Below are positions 27,873-35,704 of a stretch of DNA of 64,000 bases, one piece after another. Position numbers and translations under genes: made by a program. Position 1 is the stretch's first letter. Every line of letters starts with the position of its first letter. The notes under the pieces are model-generated. The model had not been told where the DNA came from, ran no database searches, and saw only the letters and a list, made by a program, of their open reading frames with translations. Source of the DNA: Sphingobacterium sp. JB170 (lineage in GTDB: Bacteria > Bacteroidota > Bacteroidia > Sphingobacteriales > Sphingobacteriaceae); contig NZ_FUKU01000053.1 in the NCBI RefSeq assembly GCF_900163865.1, positions 44,932 to 108,931 of the forward strand. Direction: 5' to 3'.

Positions 27873-28459
27873 ACTTAGAATATATCGATGGGCAAACCCC
27901 TATTGATGAAGAGGAAAAAGAGGGGTTATTAATCGAAACAATCAGTACTAAGGCCGAGTTGGACGAATTTGAACAACTCAACATTGAGGAGGCTTTACAG
28001 TGGGTATTTGGGAAAAAGTTTAAACCTAAACAACTATTTACCGAAAATTTTATCTGTAACCTGCACAAACGTATGTATGGCAATATTTGGGCTTGGGCAG
28101 GAGCTTTTAGAAGAACTGATAAAAACATCGGGGTAGATAAATACCAAATTCCCATGGAACTTAAAGTCCTTTGCGATGATGTTTTGTACTGGATAGAAAA
28201 CAATACTTACCCACCAGAAGAGATTTCCATCCGCTTCAAGCATCGTTTGGTAAGTATCCATTGCTTTCCTAACGGTAACGGTCGGCACAGCAGGCTAATG
28301 GCGGATATTATTATAGAAAAACTATATGACCTGCCACCATTTTCCTGGGGAGCTGCGAACCTCACTGAAGCAAGCGATACTCGAACCATTTATATAAAAG
28401 CAGTAAAACTAGCCGATCAGCACGAATATCAACCGCTTTTGGACTTTGCTCGATCCTGA
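27863..28459 (+). CDS. Mobile mystery protein B (Fic-domain protein)
   Basis: 198 residues, Fic/DOC fold. The Fic motif at 133-144 reads HCFPNGNGRHSR; in most Fic AMP-transferases the fifth position is Asp or Glu (HxFx[DE]GN), which binds magnesium, while this family carries Asn. The upstream HKRMYGNIWAWAGAFRRTDK segment with its GxxR is the flap region that positions the target. It matches mobile mystery protein B (TIGR02613). Genetic arrangement resembles a toxin-antitoxin pair with the regulator first, but whether it is toxic, an AMPylator or another nucleotidyl-transferase is not known. It overlaps protein A by 10 bp. Confidence 0.9.
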   Translation: MGLDLEYIDGQTPIDEEEKEGLLIETISTKAELDEFEQLNIEEALQWVFGKKFKPKQLFTENFICNLHKRMYGNIWAWAGAFRRTDKNIGVDKYQIPMELKVLCDDVLYWIENNTYPPEEISIRFKHRLVSIHCFPNGNGRHSRLMADIIIEKLYDLPPFSWGAANLTEASDTRTIYIKAVKLADQHEYQPLLDFARS

Positions 28460-28597
28460 TATACAGATTTTATTATAGAAAGAAAAAGCTTAATGAATCG
28501 ATTGGAAAGAACAATCAGCTCATGACGTAGACTAAAAACAGGGTTATTTATCCTATTTAATGCTATATTTACTTCTTTAGATACTATAACCTCCAAT

Positions 28598-28870
28598 ATG
28601 ACCATTGATATTTACCTGTCCAATATTAATAAAAGATTTATTTTAGGAAATGCTACCGAGCATACATTTCGAGGCGACTTGCAACAGCTAATTGAAAGTT
28701 TAGTTTCTGAAGTACGTGCAACCAATGAACCCAAAAGACAAGCCGTAGGTGCACCTGATTATAGCTTAACGCGCAAAGGGATTCCTGTAGGATTTATTGA
28801 AGCGAAAGATATTGGGGATAAAGACCTTGCTGGAACAAAGAAGACAGGTAATAAAGAACAGTTTGACCGT
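28598..28870 (+). pseudogene. Restriction/modification methylase, N-terminal remnant
   Basis: About 91 codons: MTIDIYLSNINKRFILGNAT, EHTFRGDLQQLIESLVSEVR, APDYSLTRKGIPVGFIEAKD, GNKEQFDR. This is the start of the large type IIG-like or N6-adenine methylase/nuclease proteins in which the PDY...G..IEAK motif is part of the nuclease site. At codon ~91 it is cut and joined to an IS66 fragment; the continuation to 28903 is a chimeric tail. Restriction genes next to mobile mystery A/B agree with the usual company of that pair. Confidence 0.8.
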
Positions 28871-29155
28871 GGTGAATTTCAAAAACCGGGATGTTGCTGT
28901 TAGGGGTAATAACCACCGGAGCAAAACCCGACTGTTCCTTGACCGTGGAGCGCTGCGCGCTACGGAACTTGACTACCCAATAATTAAATTGTGCCTGATG
29001 CAAACCGCTTTGCTTGCTATAGGCACACTGGCTAAGTCCACTGGACTGCCAAGCAAGATAATACCGATGCATCCGATCCCAAAGATTACTTTTTGCCATT
29101 TCTAATTTCTTTTAATGTGAATAGCAAAAGTAAAAAGCAAAACTATCTAATCATA
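28870..29155 (-). mobile_element. IS66 fragment, second copy
   Basis: 286 bp matching 26696-26981 with about four mismatches, same orientation, carrying the beginning of the IS66 accessory gene (minus strand, ATG near 29099). Both ends are internal to the element: the outer ~23 bp with the terminal repeat are missing, as is everything past the accessory gene start. It joins two unrelated truncated genes, so it marks a deletion or recombination scar. Confidence 0.88.
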
Positions 29156-29370
29156 TTCCTGACGGAATGGTTGGTAAATCAGTTGACGGTGGAAACTATG
29201 TGAAATTCTCGGCCAAAGGAGATTTAATGAAAGACTTGGTCATAAACAAGTGGTTGGAAATTTGGAAAATGGATTTAGATAGACTATTTACGGCAGACTT
29301 TGAAGTATTTGGTGAGAAAGCACAAAACCCAGCAGATGCAGAGATAGATATTTTAATCGCAGTAAAATAA
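29155..29370 (+). pseudogene. GyrI-like effector-binding protein, C-terminal remnant
   Basis: Open frame directly after the IS66 scar: IPDGMVGKSVDGGNYVKFSA, KGDLMKDLVINKWLEIWKMD, then ...RLFTADFEVFGEKAQNPADA and EIDILIAVK. This is the end of an AraC-effector/GyrI-like domain. The N-terminal ~90 or more residues are lost. The ATG at 29167 could start a short product, but no promoter is likely to remain. Confidence 0.75.
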
Positions 29371-29375
29371 AGGAA

Positions 29376-29747
29376 ATGGTTGAGCAGCTTCATAGCTATT
29401 ACTTGAATAAAGAAGAGCCAAACAAGAGTTGCTTGCTTGCATTGCGGAGCATTATTCTTAATCAGGATACAGACATCACAGAAACGCAGAAGTGGGGAAT
29501 GCCCTGCTTCTGCTACAAGAAAAAAATGTTTTGTTATTTGTGGACGGATAAAAAGACAGATGAACCCTATATGCTGATGGTTGAAGGAAAATATCTTGAC
29601 CATCCCGAATTGGAAGAAGGCAACCGCACACGGATGAAGATTTTCAGAATTAATCCCAACAAAGATTTACCCATAAAGACAATTGGGAATATTTTACAAA
29701 AAGCGTTGGATTTATACAGAACAGGTGTGGTAAAGCTCAAAGAATGA
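29376..29747 (+). CDS. DUF1801 (YdhG-like) protein
   Basis: 123 residues. The pattern VEQLHSYYLNKEEPNKSCLL, RSIILNQDTDITETQKWGMP, CFCYKKKMFCYLWTDKKTDE with the late NPNKDLPIKTIGNILQKALD fits DUF1801, a small fold related to iron-chaperone frataxin-like YdhG. Function in Bacteroidota is unknown. It begins 6 bp after the remnant GyrI-like gene, so it was once cotranscribed with it and may now depend on readthrough or have lost expression. A shared terminator follows. Confidence 0.8.
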   Translation: MVEQLHSYYLNKEEPNKSCLLALRSIILNQDTDITETQKWGMPCFCYKKKMFCYLWTDKKTDEPYMLMVEGKYLDHPELEEGNRTRMKIFRINPNKDLPIKTIGNILQKALDLYRTGVVKLKE

Positions 29748-29761
29748 TAGCACTTACAAAA

Positions 29762-29790
29762 ACAGCCCATTGATTAAAACAATGGGCTGT
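29762..29790. terminator. Bidirectional terminator between converging genes
   Basis: ACAGCCCATTG (29762-29772) pairs perfectly with CAATGGGCTGT (29780-29790), loop 7 nt. A-tract on the left gives a T-run on the minus strand, so it best serves the Fur-family gene; it can also stop the plus-strand DUF1801 transcript. Confidence 0.85.
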
Positions 29791-29799
29791 GTCTCTAAA

Positions 29800-30174
29800 T
29801 TAAGAACAATCTTTACAAATACCAGTTAAAACACAATTCACACTTTCAACATTGTAACCATTAGGAACAGAGAAATGGACGGCTTCTGGTAAACATTCTA
29901 TGGTTTGGCAGTTGGTACAGCGAAAATGAAAATGATTGTCTGCTAATTTTTTTTCGTCACATTTCATACATACCGCAAAATATTGTTTTCCGTCTTCGGC
30001 TACAACTCTATGTACCAATCCATCTTCACAAAAGCGGTTTAATACCCTGTAAATTGTGGCTCGGTCAATTTCTACATCTATTTTTTGTTCGATTGCATCC
30101 CGGCTCATTGCTTTTCCTGCACTTATCAATAAGTCCAAAACGGCTTCTTTTGACGGTGTATTTCTGCGTTTCAT
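29800..30174 (-). CDS. Fur-family metalloregulator
   Basis: 124 residues. N-terminal winged helix (SKEAVLDLLISAGKAMSRDA, IEQKIDVEIDRATIYRVLNR with the DRATIYR recognition helix), then the dimer domain with HFHFRCTNCQTIECL and ending TGICKDC, two Cys-x2-Cys pairs forming the structural zinc site. Subtype (Fur, Zur or PerR) cannot be fixed; the sensing-site region (DNHFHF) is His-rich. It is divergent from the small cysteine protein with two dyad sites in the gap, the likely autoregulated targets. A fragment of its 3' end is duplicated at 23212-23364. Confidence 0.9.
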   Translation of the reverse strand: MKRRNTPSKEAVLDLLISAGKAMSRDAIEQKIDVEIDRATIYRVLNRFCEDGLVHRVVAEDGKQYFAVCMKCDEKKLADNHFHFRCTNCQTIECLPEAVHFSVPNGYNVESVNCVLTGICKDCS

Positions 30175-30198
30175 CTTTACTCCTTTTCTTTTGTAAAT

Positions 30199-30245
30199 TT
30201 AATGCAAATAATCCGCATTAACTTATTGCGATTATGTCGCGATAA
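30199..30245. promoter_or_regulatory. Two dyad sites in the Fur-family divergent promoter
   Basis: TTAATGC (30199-30205) with GCATTAA (30215-30221), perfect, spacer 9; and TTATTGCGA (30223-30231) with TCGCGATAA (30237-30245), one mismatch, spacer 5. Both lie between the Fur-family gene and the 30284 gene, as expected for regulator binding sites. Confidence 0.65.
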
Positions 30246-30283
30246 TAAAATATTGTTTACCTTTGCTAAAAGATTTGAAAAAA

Positions 30284-30559
30284 ATGACAGCAGAAAAAAC
30301 CTTAAAATTAGGTAGGGTAGAAGTTTTTACTACAAATATCCAAAACAAAATTCAGGCAGAACACATCGTGAAAATACTTGAAAGCAGATTTCCTAAAATG
30401 AAAATCAATTTTGATTTATGCGAAACAGAATTGCCTTATCCTTGCGGACACACGATTTTACGTGTTGAAAACAGCGAAATAAATTCAGGAAACATAATTT
30501 CAATCGTAAAGAAATCAGGATTTATGTGCGATATTTTGGAAGATAAAGTTTGTAACTAA
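30284..30559 (+). CDS. Small cysteine-containing protein, HMA-like fold predicted
   Basis: 91 residues from the ATG at 30284 (an upstream TTG at 30263 is ignored). Predicted beta-alpha-beta-beta-alpha-beta order: VEVFTTNI, then AEHIVKILESRFP, KINFDLCE, HTILRVEN, NSGNIISIVKKSG, MCDILED, like a ferredoxin-type heavy-metal-associated domain, but the usual Cys-x2-Cys on the first loop is absent. Cysteines are instead at FDLCETELPYPCGH, GFMC and the final VCN. It may carry or sense a metal or thiophile; this is an inference from fold order and from its place next to a Fur-family regulator. Confidence 0.6.
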   Translation: MTAEKTLKLGRVEVFTTNIQNKIQAEHIVKILESRFPKMKINFDLCETELPYPCGHTILRVENSEINSGNIISIVKKSGFMCDILEDKVCN

Positions 30560-30568
30560 ACAAAGACT

Positions 30569-31192
30569 ATGGCAGAATTTTGGGAAGAAGCATTTAAGGA
30601 AAAGCAGGAAATGTGGGGTTTTGAGCCTGCTAATTCTGCAAAAATTGCAAAAGATTTTTTTGTAGAAAAAGGTATAAAAAATATACTCATTGCAGGTATC
30701 GGCTACGGAAGAAATGCACAAGTTTTTAGAGAAAGCAGAATTGAAGTAACAGGAATTGAAATTTCAAAAACGGCAATAGATTTAGCAAGAAAACATTACG
30801 GAACGGGTATGGTCATTTATCACGGATCTGTAACGGATATGCCTTTTGACAACAACCAATATGATGGCATTTTCTGTTACGCCTTAATTCACTTATTGGA
30901 CAGCGACGAAAGAGCGAAACTTATTTCTGATTGCTATGCCCAATTAGCTGAAAACGGCTATATGATTTTTACGGCTATCACAAAACAATCCCGAACTTAC
31001 GGACAAGGGAAACGAGTTGGTAAAGACCGTTTTGAAATGTTTGGCGGAGTAAAAATGTACTTTTATGACAAGGAAGCCGTACAGGAAGAATTTGCAAAGG
31101 CAGGACTGTTTGAAATTACAGAAGTAACAGAAAGCTATCCTTTCTATTTAATAAAATGCCGAAAACCAAACACCGACAGGTTTGACCAATAA
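30569..31192 (+). CDS. Class I SAM-dependent methyltransferase
   Basis: 207 residues. SAM-binding motif I is ILIAGIGYGRNAQVF (slightly altered from the usual VLDxGxGxG), followed by the acidic VTGIEIS loop, the motif YHGSVTDMPFDNNQYDGIFC and ALIHLLDSDERAKLI. The N-terminal WEEAFKEKQEMWGFEPANSA resembles TehB/thiopurine-type methyltransferases that detoxify metalloids and small thiophiles. It starts 9 bp after the small cysteine protein and overlaps the flavoprotein frame by 11 bp, so all three form one operon. Substrate unknown. Confidence 0.85.
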   Translation: MAEFWEEAFKEKQEMWGFEPANSAKIAKDFFVEKGIKNILIAGIGYGRNAQVFRESRIEVTGIEISKTAIDLARKHYGTGMVIYHGSVTDMPFDNNQYDGIFCYALIHLLDSDERAKLISDCYAQLAENGYMIFTAITKQSRTYGQGKRVGKDRFEMFGGVKMYFYDKEAVQEEFAKAGLFEITEVTESYPFYLIKCRKPNTDRFDQ

Positions 31193-32195
31193 AATAACAA
31201 GACGAGAAATAATAAAACAAGGTGGACTTGCGTTAACCGTATTAAGGTTGCCTTTTCCATTAACCGCACTTTCAAAAATCAATCTTATGACGGACAATAA
31301 AAAATTTGATGTAATCATCATAGGCGGAAGTTACGCAGGACTTTCATCGGCAATGGCTTTGGGACGAGCTTTGCGAAATGTTTTAATCATTGACAGTGGT
31401 TTACCTTGTAACAGACAGACACCACATTCGCATAATTTTATTACGCAAGACGGAGCAAAACCAAGCGAAATTGCGGAGAAAGCCAAAACACAAGTTCTAA
31501 AATATGACACAGTGAAGTTTCTCAACGACCTTGCCGTTAGCGGAAATAAAACCGAAAATGGGTTTACAATTACCACTAAAACAGGGGGGACTTTTGAAAC
31601 AAAAAAACTCGTTTTTGCAACAGGCGTAAAAGACATAATGCCCGACGTCAAAGGATTTTCGGAATGTTGGGGAATTACGGTTATTCATTGTCCATATTGT
31701 CACGGTTACGAAGTGAAACACGAAAAAACGGGAATTTTAGCCAATGGAAATTTTGCTTTACACTATGCACAACTCATTCGTAATTGGACAAAAGAATTGA
31801 CCATTTTTACAAATGGAAAATCTACATTGACCCAAGAACAAACCGATAAAATTTCCAAACACAACATTCCGATAATTGAAAAAGAGATTGCGGAAATCAA
31901 ACACGAAAATGGTAACCTCAGACAAATCGTTTTCAAAGACAATTCAACCTTTGACCTTAAAGCAATCTATTCACGTCCAAACTTTGAACAACATTGCAAA
32001 ATTCCTGAAATGTTGGGTTGCGAACTTACAGAGGAGGGATTGCTTAAAGTAGATATGTTTCAAAAAGCAACCGTAGCAAATATTTTCGCTTGTGGCGATA
32101 GTTCAAGCCCAATGCGTTCTGTATCCAATGCTGTATCAACAGGAAATATTGCAGGTGCTGTGTTAAACAACGGAATGACAGAAGAAGAATTTTAA
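31182..32195 (+). CDS. Thioredoxin-reductase-like FAD/NAD(P)H oxidoreductase
   Basis: FAD site KFDVIIIGGSYAGLSSAMAL, redox-active pair in HCPYCHGYEV, and the late FACGDSSSPMRSVSNAVSTG motif are those of the thioredoxin reductase fold. The standard start would be the ATG at 31287 (MTDNKKFDVI). The frame is, however, open further up to a TTG at 31182, and that 35-residue extension reads ITRREIIKQGGLALTVLRLP, like a twin-arginine signal. Either the extension is real, making this an exported flavoprotein, or it is chance readthrough upstream of the real start. Last gene of the Fur-linked operon. The 880 bp that follow hold only remnants. Confidence 0.82.
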   Translation: MTNKITRREIIKQGGLALTVLRLPFPLTALSKINLMTDNKKFDVIIIGGSYAGLSSAMALGRALRNVLIIDSGLPCNRQTPHSHNFITQDGAKPSEIAEKAKTQVLKYDTVKFLNDLAVSGNKTENGFTITTKTGGTFETKKLVFATGVKDIMPDVKGFSECWGITVIHCPYCHGYEVKHEKTGILANGNFALHYAQLIRNWTKELTIFTNGKSTLTQEQTDKISKHNIPIIEKEIAEIKHENGNLRQIVFKDNSTFDLKAIYSRPNFEQHCKIPEMLGCELTEEGLLKVDMFQKATVANIFACGDSSSPMRSVSNAVSTGNIAGAVLNNGMTEEEF

Positions 32196-32542
32196 TGGAT
32201 AGTACTCAATAAATCGCAGTCCCGGAAAAAAATCAGAGCTAATCATTTTGTGTGTTGTTATATCTAAAAAGGAACAAGAAGGTAGCAAAGATTAAGGTGT
32301 GCACCTACCGCACCGCCCCACCCAAAAGATTGCGGCATAATGGCAGGGTAAAATTATGGTGGCTTGGATCAGCCAGGAGTTCATTATGTTCAATCTGTAG
32401 TGCGTTCAAACATAATGACAGGCTGATTTCTCAAGCTGCCCCTCTGTAGGAACTTGTCTTCGGCCCGACGTTTATAACGTGACTGTTAGCAATGATATAC
32501 ACCTGTCTGTCGCTGTTCGCGTTATCCCCCTCCTTAGAATAG
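32196..32542. other. Intergenic region with a 10-bp inverted repeat
   Basis: No gene recognised; a 65-codon plus-strand frame is unsupported. TCATTATGTT (32381-32390) and AACATAATGA (32409-32418) form a perfect inverted repeat with an 18-base spacer, of unknown meaning. Confidence 0.4.
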
Positions 32543-32692
32543 GATAAAAGATCCTTGGATGAGCTTTCTATTGATAAGGTTCCAGAAATAATCATAGCGT
32601 TTAGACAAGAGATTGAAAACGTAGATGGAGTATTAATCTGTACCCCTGAATATGTTTTCACGATTGCAAGCGCCCCAGCTTTGCACCGTTAA
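32543..32692 (+). pseudogene. NADPH-dependent FMN reductase remnant
   Basis: A 50-codon stretch without a start: DELSIDKVPEIIIAFRQEIE, NVDGVLICTPEYVFTIASAP and stop. The VPE...FR..I...DGVLICTPEY pattern is that of flavodoxin-fold NADPH-dependent FMN reductases; the normal continuation G.LKNALDW is lost. The following 380 bp (32693-33072) hold no feature I can name. Confidence 0.7.
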
Positions 32693-33072
32693 AACGCTCC
32701 AAAACACAAGATGCCGCGGATAAATAGCAAATAGGCTCCATCCCGCTATTTTTCTATAACTTTACTCTTTTCTAGATAATAGCCGATATTTTACGTTGAT
32801 CGCCCTATTGAAATCAATGATTATGAATTCTTCTGTGATCACTCCTCGAGTGCCAATCCGATGGATTAATTCTGATGTTTCAAAAATAAATGGAACGAAA
32901 GAAAACTGTAAACCAAATTCAAACTCGTGGAGTTATCAAGTGTAATATTGAAAGATAAAAGTATCTTAATGTCAGTTTCTTACCTTTATTGAAGAATCTG
33001 AGTGTTTTTGTCCAATTTGTAAAATTCCAATCCTTATTTAGATATAAATACCAAATATTTAATATTAAAATC

Positions 33073-33420
33073 ATGAAAGAATTTATGTTATTATTCCGGC
33101 AGCCCAGTTACGACTTTAGTAATGTCTCTTCTGAAGAGATGAGAGCATTATCGAAAAAATGGAAAGAATGGATGGACGGAATAACCGCTCAAGAAAGATT
33201 GGTAAGTGAGGGGCCTCGTTTAGCAGCGGAAGGTAAAGTATTGAACTCAGGAGGTGTTATTACCGACGGACCTTTTGTGGAAATTAAGGAGCAATTGGGT
33301 AGTTTTATTATCGTTAAAGCAGAAAATATCGACGAGGCGACCACCTTGGCTCACGGCTGCCCTGCAATTGATGAGGGTGGTAGCGTTGAGATCCGACCGA
33401 TTTATGGGAGGCAATATTAA
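33073..33420 (+). CDS. YCII/DGPF-domain protein
   Basis: 115 residues from the ATG at 33073; upstream in-frame codons are not a plausible protein. YCII-related fold with the exact motif ITDGPFVEIKE that gives the DGPF proteins their name, and a final GGSVEIRPI. DGPF/YCII genes sit next to ECF42 sigma factors in many bacteria, and the next gene here is one. Role: unknown enzyme-like fold, probable target or partner of the sigma factor. It lies 14 bp before it, so the two are cotranscribed. Confidence 0.92.
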   Translation: MKEFMLLFRQPSYDFSNVSSEEMRALSKKWKEWMDGITAQERLVSEGPRLAAEGKVLNSGGVITDGPFVEIKEQLGSFIIVKAENIDEATTLAHGCPAIDEGGSVEIRPIYGRQY

Positions 33421-33434
33421 AAAAAGCATAACCT

Positions 33435-34664
33435 ATGGAAAAGGACGCTTTAAAAATTTTATTTAAACAGGAGTTTACAAGAATGATCGCAGTCATCAGT
33501 AAGATCTATGGATTGCAACATATAGAAATTGCCGAAGATATCGTGAGCGAGACCTTTTTGTTGGCTGCTGAAACTTGGGATAAAAAAGGAACTCCCGTAA
33601 ATCCCGCTGCGTGGTTATATACCGTGGCCAAACAAAAAACAATTCACCATTTTAGGCGGGGCAAAATTTTCAAGGAGAAAATAGTGCCGGAACTGAGCTA
33701 CAAGCAAAGTACACAAGAAAATGAGGATCTGATTTTTTCAGAACAAAACATTAAAGATAGCCAGTTGCAAATGATTTTTGCTATTTGCACCCCTGTTATA
33801 GCGAGCGAAGCCCAGATCGGGTTAGCCCTCCGCATATTATGTGGATTTGGAATTGACGAAATCGCTGAAGCTTTTTTGACAAAAAAAGACACGATCAACA
33901 AAAGACTTTTTAGGGCCAAGCAAAAATTAAGAACAGAGAAGGTAAAATTAGAATTTCCTGCTGAAAGCAATATTGCCAGCAGGTTGGAAAACGTCTTACA
34001 TATTATATACCTTCTCTTTAATGAAGGGTATTATTCTAAGACTCAAAATAAAACCCTACAAAAAGACTTATGCCTAGAAGCTATGCGTCTATGCATTATG
34101 CTGACCGAATACAAGAAGACTAATCAACCTAAAACCAACGCATTACTTGCCCTTATGTGTTTTCATGCGTCCCGCTTTAATGCTAGGAAAGACGCTAATG
34201 ATTATTGGATTTTGTATGAACAACAAGACGAGTCTCTATGGGAAATGGGTTTGATTCAAAAGGGAAGACATTTTCTAAATCGATCGGCAGAAGGACAGGA
34301 AATGAGCTCTTATCATTTAGAGGCCAGAATTGCTTACTGGCATTGTATTAAAGAGGACAGCAAAAATAAGTGGTCGGATATTTTAAAATTATACGATCAA
34401 CTTCTACTAATCAATTATTCTTCAAGTGTGGCCCTAAACAGACTATTTGCATTTTATAAGCTCAATGGGTCAGGGGCAGCTTTGGAAGAAGCGAAAGCAC
34501 TTAAGCTGGGGAACAATCATTTTTATTATACACTTTTGGGTCAACTCTATACAGATATTGACGAACAAATGGCGATCATGAATTTTCAGAAGGCTATTAT
34601 CTTAGCGAAATCTAAGGCGGATAAACGAACCATATTACAAAAACTGGAACGTTTGAAAAAATAA
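33435..34664 (+). CDS. ECF42-type RNA polymerase sigma factor
   Basis: 409 residues, far longer than a plain ECF sigma factor. Sigma-2 region (MIAVISKIYGLQHIEIAEDI, SETFLLAAETW, KQKTIHHFRR), sigma-4 region (ALRILCGFGIDEIAEAFLTK, then NKRLFRAKQKLR), and then a ~200-residue helical C-terminal extension (VLHIIYLLFNEGYYSKTQNK, ALLALMCFHASRFNARKDAN, ALNRLFAFYKLNGSGAALEE) with TPR-like helices. This extension replaces anti-sigma control in group ECF42 and is thought necessary for activity. No anti-sigma gene is present. The partner DGPF gene is directly upstream and two DoxX genes follow. Confidence 0.93.
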   Translation: MEKDALKILFKQEFTRMIAVISKIYGLQHIEIAEDIVSETFLLAAETWDKKGTPVNPAAWLYTVAKQKTIHHFRRGKIFKEKIVPELSYKQSTQENEDLIFSEQNIKDSQLQMIFAICTPVIASEAQIGLALRILCGFGIDEIAEAFLTKKDTINKRLFRAKQKLRTEKVKLEFPAESNIASRLENVLHIIYLLFNEGYYSKTQNKTLQKDLCLEAMRLCIMLTEYKKTNQPKTNALLALMCFHASRFNARKDANDYWILYEQQDESLWEMGLIQKGRHFLNRSAEGQEMSSYHLEARIAYWHCIKEDSKNKWSDILKLYDQLLLINYSSSVALNRLFAFYKLNGSGAALEEAKALKLGNNHFYYTLLGQLYTDIDEQMAIMNFQKAIILAKSKADKRTILQKLERLKK

Positions 34665-34727
34665 ATGGCGATGTGTCCAATTATAATATGTTCGATCATT
34701 ATTGGGGTAAAAGAGAAAACTTTCAAA

Positions 34728-35150
34728 ATGATGAACGAACAGAGTAAATCAATTGTAGGTTCACGAAGAACCCCGGACCTTATCGCTAAGATTGCAGCAA
34801 CAATTACCATAATAGGAATGCTCGTTGGAGGTGCGAGTCAATTCTTTCGATTTGATTATCAGGTAGCGGTTTTTGAGCAATTAGGTTACCCACTGTATTT
34901 AATGTCAATTATAGGTTTAGGAAAAATTATTGGAGCAGTTGTTTTATTGATCCCCAGACTACCTCTTATTTTTAAAATTGGTGCGTATACAGGTTTGGTT
35001 TTCACCACAAGCGGAGCTGTAGTATCCCATATTATACAGGGCATGCCTTTGGACGCTATTCCACCATTCATCGTAGCTGGAATAGCGTTTGTTTCCTGTT
35101 ATTTACATCCAAAACTCAAATTCGTATTTACAAAAATCGACTCTAATTAA
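34728..35150 (+). CDS. DoxX-like membrane protein 1
   Basis: About 140 residues from the paired Met at 34728/34731; the earlier frame from 34665 has no sensible protein. Four predicted helices (ATITIIGMLVGGASQFF, PLYLMSIIGLGKIIGAVVLL, GAYTGLVFTTSGAVVSHII, IPPFIVAGIAFVSCYLH) match DoxX-family small quinol-interacting or redox-linked membrane proteins. It follows the sigma factor gene by ~60 bp, probably in the same operon. Confidence 0.82.
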   Translation: MMNEQSKSIVGSRRTPDLIAKIAATITIIGMLVGGASQFFRFDYQVAVFEQLGYPLYLMSIIGLGKIIGAVVLLIPRLPLIFKIGAYTGLVFTTSGAVVSHIIQGMPLDAIPPFIVAGIAFVSCYLHPKLKFVFTKIDSN

Positions 35151-35218
35151 AAATCGATAATAATTCGATTCGCTCCAGAAACCTTATTAATTGTATTTTT
35201 AAATAATTAATAATCAAT

Positions 35219-35662
35219 ATGAAAGCACTTAATACGAACAAAATAATCAAATTGTATTTGCGATTAGCGATTGGTGTCGGGTTTTTATCTGCTGTAGCAG
35301 ACAGGTTCGGCCTTTGGAGTCCGGAGTTATCCGTTTGGGGAAATTGGGACAAATTCTTAGAATATACTCAAGTGTTAAACCCAATGGCCCCGGAAGGATT
35401 CATACCCGTCTTAGGCTTTGTCGCTACGGCTGCCGAAATTTTTTTCGGATTATTTCTACTAATGGGTTTCAAAACCGAATTGTTTGCAAAACTCAGTGGC
35501 GTGTTATTGTTAATATTTGCATTGTCGATGACCTTTTCAACGAGTATTAAAGGTGCATTCGACTTTTCAGTTTTGACAGCTTCCGCCGCTTCCTTTGCGT
35601 TGGGAACGATGAAAGAAAAATATTGGGAAATAGATAGTTTATTATTTAGGCCGTCAAGATAA
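35219..35662 (+). CDS. DoxX-like membrane protein 2
   Basis: 147 residues, four predicted helices (YLRLAIGVGFLSAVADRFGL, ...VLGFVATAAEIFFGLFLLMG, KLSGVLLLIFALSMTFS, DFSVLTASAASFALG), the DoxX/SURF4-like fold. It follows the first DoxX gene after ~70 bp and probably belongs to the same ECF42-controlled group. Function in detail unknown; members are linked to oxidative or sulfur stress in other bacteria. Confidence 0.82.
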   Translation: MKALNTNKIIKLYLRLAIGVGFLSAVADRFGLWSPELSVWGNWDKFLEYTQVLNPMAPEGFIPVLGFVATAAEIFFGLFLLMGFKTELFAKLSGVLLLIFALSMTFSTSIKGAFDFSVLTASAASFALGTMKEKYWEIDSLLFRPSR

Positions 35663-35704
35663 ATGATTGGTCGACCTGAATTTAAACACGTATTAATGGA
35701 CCTC

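Noticed and set aside
27414..28459. Classical type II toxin-antitoxin label for the XRE/Fic pair
   Set aside because: The family is defined but its activity is unknown and the Fic motif is atypical, so I keep the neutral family name.
32252..32449. 65-codon frame in the gap after the flavoprotein
   Set aside because: Unusual basic composition and no similarity I can name; the region otherwise contains only remnants.
32431..32661. 76-codon minus-strand frame
   Set aside because: It is antisense to the FMN reductase remnant, whose plus-strand reading has a clear family pattern.
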